A DNA stretch of 5,445 bases from an uncultured bacterium. Lineage in GTDB: Bacteria > Actinomycetota > Thermoleophilia > BMS3ABIN01. The first letter of the stretch is position 1. Every line of letters starts with the position of its first letter. The translations under genes and the position numbers were made by a program. The stretch is from contig CAJVWY010000091.1 of the NCBI GenBank assembly GCA_913009925.1, positions 1 through 5,445 of the forward strand, in the 5' to 3' direction. The notes under the pieces were generated by a model. That model had not been told where the DNA came from. It saw only the letters and a program-made list of their open reading frames with translations, and made no database searches. This document shows, piece after piece, positions 5,418 to 5,445 of the stretch.

Positions 5418-5445
5418 AAAAAAAAAAAAAAAAATACACATCAAC
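5418..5445. other. Poly-A run (17 A) and 11-base tail beyond the adapter
   Basis: Seventeen A at 5418-5434 directly follow the outer end of the P5 adapter, then TACACATCAAC. The run fits reading into the poly-T spacer of the flow-cell P5 oligo, or low-quality base calls past the template end. The final 11 bases are unassigned and should not be treated as genomic. Confidence 0.85.

Noticed and set aside
5418..5434. Poly-A/poly-T run as a terminator or phase-variable tract
   Set aside because: It abuts the outer end of a sequencing adapter and is an artefact of the library.
1..5445. A novel defence, mobile or CRISPR-like system
   Set aside because: I found no direct repeat array, transposase, integrase, tRNA or toxin-antitoxin pair. 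FxsA is linked to phage exclusion in E. coli only through overexpression, and its neighbours are ordinary metabolic and transport genes.

Overview
The window is a G+C-rich bacterial fragment with six genes, all on the minus strand and tightly packed. Read in transcription order (right to left) they are: an FxsA-family membrane protein; a membrane-anchored, spermidine-synthase-like protein; a small calcineurin-type metallophosphoesterase; a 12-helix MFS transporter; a 100-residue protein of unknown function; and a GalT-type nucleotidyltransferase of the HIT superfamily. The G+C content, GTG start use, near absence of Shine-Dalgarno sequences and possible leaderless -10 boxes would suit a G+C-rich lineage such as an actinobacterium. 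Gene content alone does not fix the phylum.

The most important observation is technical. Positions 5360-5417 are an exact 58-base reverse complement of the Illumina TruSeq universal (P5) adapter. It is followed by 17 A and an 11-base tail of unknown origin. Genomic sequence therefore ends at about 5359. The reading frame of the FxsA gene stays open through the adapter, so a naive gene call attaches about 29 artificial residues (including NDTATTEIYTLSLHDALPIS) and 23 doubtful ones to its N-terminus. The real protein most likely starts at the GTG at 5288.

Layout: fxsA (4827-5288) is 3 nt from the spermidine-synthase-like gene (3330-4823). A 54-nt gap with inverted repeats and an AT-rich -10-like stretch precedes the phosphoesterase (2571-3275). 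The phosphoesterase overlaps the MFS gene (1363-2571) by one base (TGATG). A 33-nt gap with a good Shine-Dalgarno sequence leads to the small unknown gene (1027-1329), which overlaps galT (27-1034) by 8 nt. There is no stretch over 300 bases without a gene.

The genes do not form an obvious single pathway. They look like one or two housekeeping operons: a membrane pair (fxsA plus the synthase-like protein), then phosphoesterase, transporter, small protein and galT. I see no mobile element, CRISPR array, RNA gene, defence system or other new system. The biological points worth a second look are two -10-like boxes exactly 6 nt from start codons, a CCGGGCCCGG palindrome shared by the two intergenic gaps longer than 50 bp, an extra cysteine cluster in GalT, and a synthase-like domain that lacks the aminopropyltransferase catalytic signature.
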